Origin: Bifidobacterium breve | Lineage (GTDB): Bacteria; Actinomycetota; Actinomycetes; Mycobacteriales; Mycobacteriaceae | Length of the DNA: 7,563 bases | Assembly: GCA_943331415.1 (NCBI GenBank) | Contig: CALQLM010000045.1 | Span: 1 to 7,563 of the forward strand | Direction of reading: 5' to 3' | Part shown: positions 7,460 through 7,563 of the stretch, piece after piece | Position numbering within the stretch: the first letter of the stretch is position 1 | How the letters are laid out: each line of letters starts with the position of its first letter | Position numbers and translations under genes: made by a program | The notes under the pieces: generated by a model | Told to the model about the DNA's origin: nothing | What the model saw: only the letters and a program-made list of their open reading frames with translations | Databases searched by the model: none

Positions 7460-7484
7460 CCGCCCGATGACGGTGACCAAATCG

Positions 7485-7500
7485 CACTCCCGCGGGTGTG
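7485..7500. repeat. 16-bp imperfect palindrome after the permease gene
   Basis: CAC-T-CCCGCGGG-T-GTG is symmetric apart from one mismatched T/T pair. As RNA it would leave only a CGCG loop on a short interrupted stem with no U-run, so it is a poor intrinsic terminator. It could be a protein-binding site, a weak termination signal, or chance in GC-rich sequence. Confidence 0.35.
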
Positions 7501-7512
7501 CAGGAAAGGCAG

Positions 7513-7532
7513 CTTTCAAGCTAGTTTGAAAG
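7513..7532. promoter_or_regulatory. Near-perfect 20-bp palindrome, candidate operator
   Basis: The arms CTTTCAA (7513-7519) and TTGAAAG (7526-7532) flank GCTAGT, whose central CTAG is centred on the same axis, so only one base pair (G7520/T7525) breaks the symmetry. TAGTTT (7522-7527) inside it fits TANNNT, and a possible ATG lies at 7542. A dimeric repressor bound here would cover that box. The palindrome is AT-rich for this genome and lacks a following T-run, which argues against a terminator. The regulator is unknown, and the regulated gene lies mostly outside the window. Confidence 0.55.
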
Positions 7533-7541
7533 TTGTGAGAC

Positions 7542-7563
7542 ATGGTTTGGTGCCCGACCTGCC
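7542..7563 (+). CDS. Possible start of the next gene, cut by the right edge
   Basis: An ATG at 7542 opens a frame reading MVWCPTC to the window end, with a CPxC pair that could begin a zinc ribbon. A GTG at 7550 in another frame (reading VPDL) is an alternative start. No clear Shine-Dalgarno decides between them; GAAAG at 7528-7532 lies 9 nt before the ATG. Seven codons are too few to name a product, and the start is suggested mainly by the palindrome and -10-like box upstream. Confidence 0.25.

Noticed and set aside
7513..7532. The right-edge palindrome as an intrinsic terminator for the permease
   Set aside because: The stem is AT-rich and no T-run follows, so an operator is a better reading.
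7388..7543. 49-codon minus-strand frame starting at 7543 and running into the permease 3' end
   Set aside because: It has no visible ribosome-binding site or recognisable motif, and most of it is antisense to coding sequence.

Overview
The window comes from a high-GC actinobacterium, almost certainly a mycobacterium (Mycobacterium/Mycolicibacterium). The evidence is GC-rich third codon positions, a 13E12-type DUF222/HNH gene, an adenosine deaminase very close to my memory of M. tuberculosis Add (Rv3313c), and an sdhCDAB operon matching the mycobacterial 'Sdh2' locus (Rv3316-Rv3319). The species cannot be fixed from this sequence alone.

Layout. Positions 1-1068 (+) hold the 3' part of a DUF222/HNH-endonuclease gene that is cut by the left edge. 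Its last 32 bp overlap the 3' end of the convergent adenosine deaminase gene add (2125-1037, -). A 105-bp divergent intergenic region (2126-2230) separates add from sdhC and carries a candidate -10 box placed for a leaderless sdhC transcript. Then follow sdhC (2231-2644), sdhD (2641-3105), sdhA (3116-4870) and sdhB (4870-5664). They are tightly coupled, with an ATGA overlap between sdhC and sdhD, a 10-bp gap between sdhD and sdhA, and a TGATG overlap between sdhA and sdhB. After 67 bp comes a 12-helix APC-superfamily amino-acid permease (5732-7459, +), also with a candidate leaderless -10 box. The last 104 bp hold two palindromes and a possible start of the next gene.

How the genes work together. 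SdhCDAB is a complete succinate:menaquinone oxidoreductase (complex II): a flavoprotein with covalent FAD, an iron-sulfur subunit with the ligands for all three clusters, and two three-helix anchors with four candidate heme-ligating histidines. It links the TCA cycle to the respiratory chain. Add salvages purines by deaminating adenosine, and the permease probably imports an amino acid. A metabolic link of either one to the Sdh complex is only inferred from position.

Most of the window is ordinary core metabolism and I see no undescribed multi-gene system. The points most worth a second look are the near-perfect 20-bp palindrome near the right edge, the absence of deoA and cdd between add and sdhC compared with M. 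tuberculosis, the abutted DUF222/add 3' ends, and the two similar leaderless-type starts.
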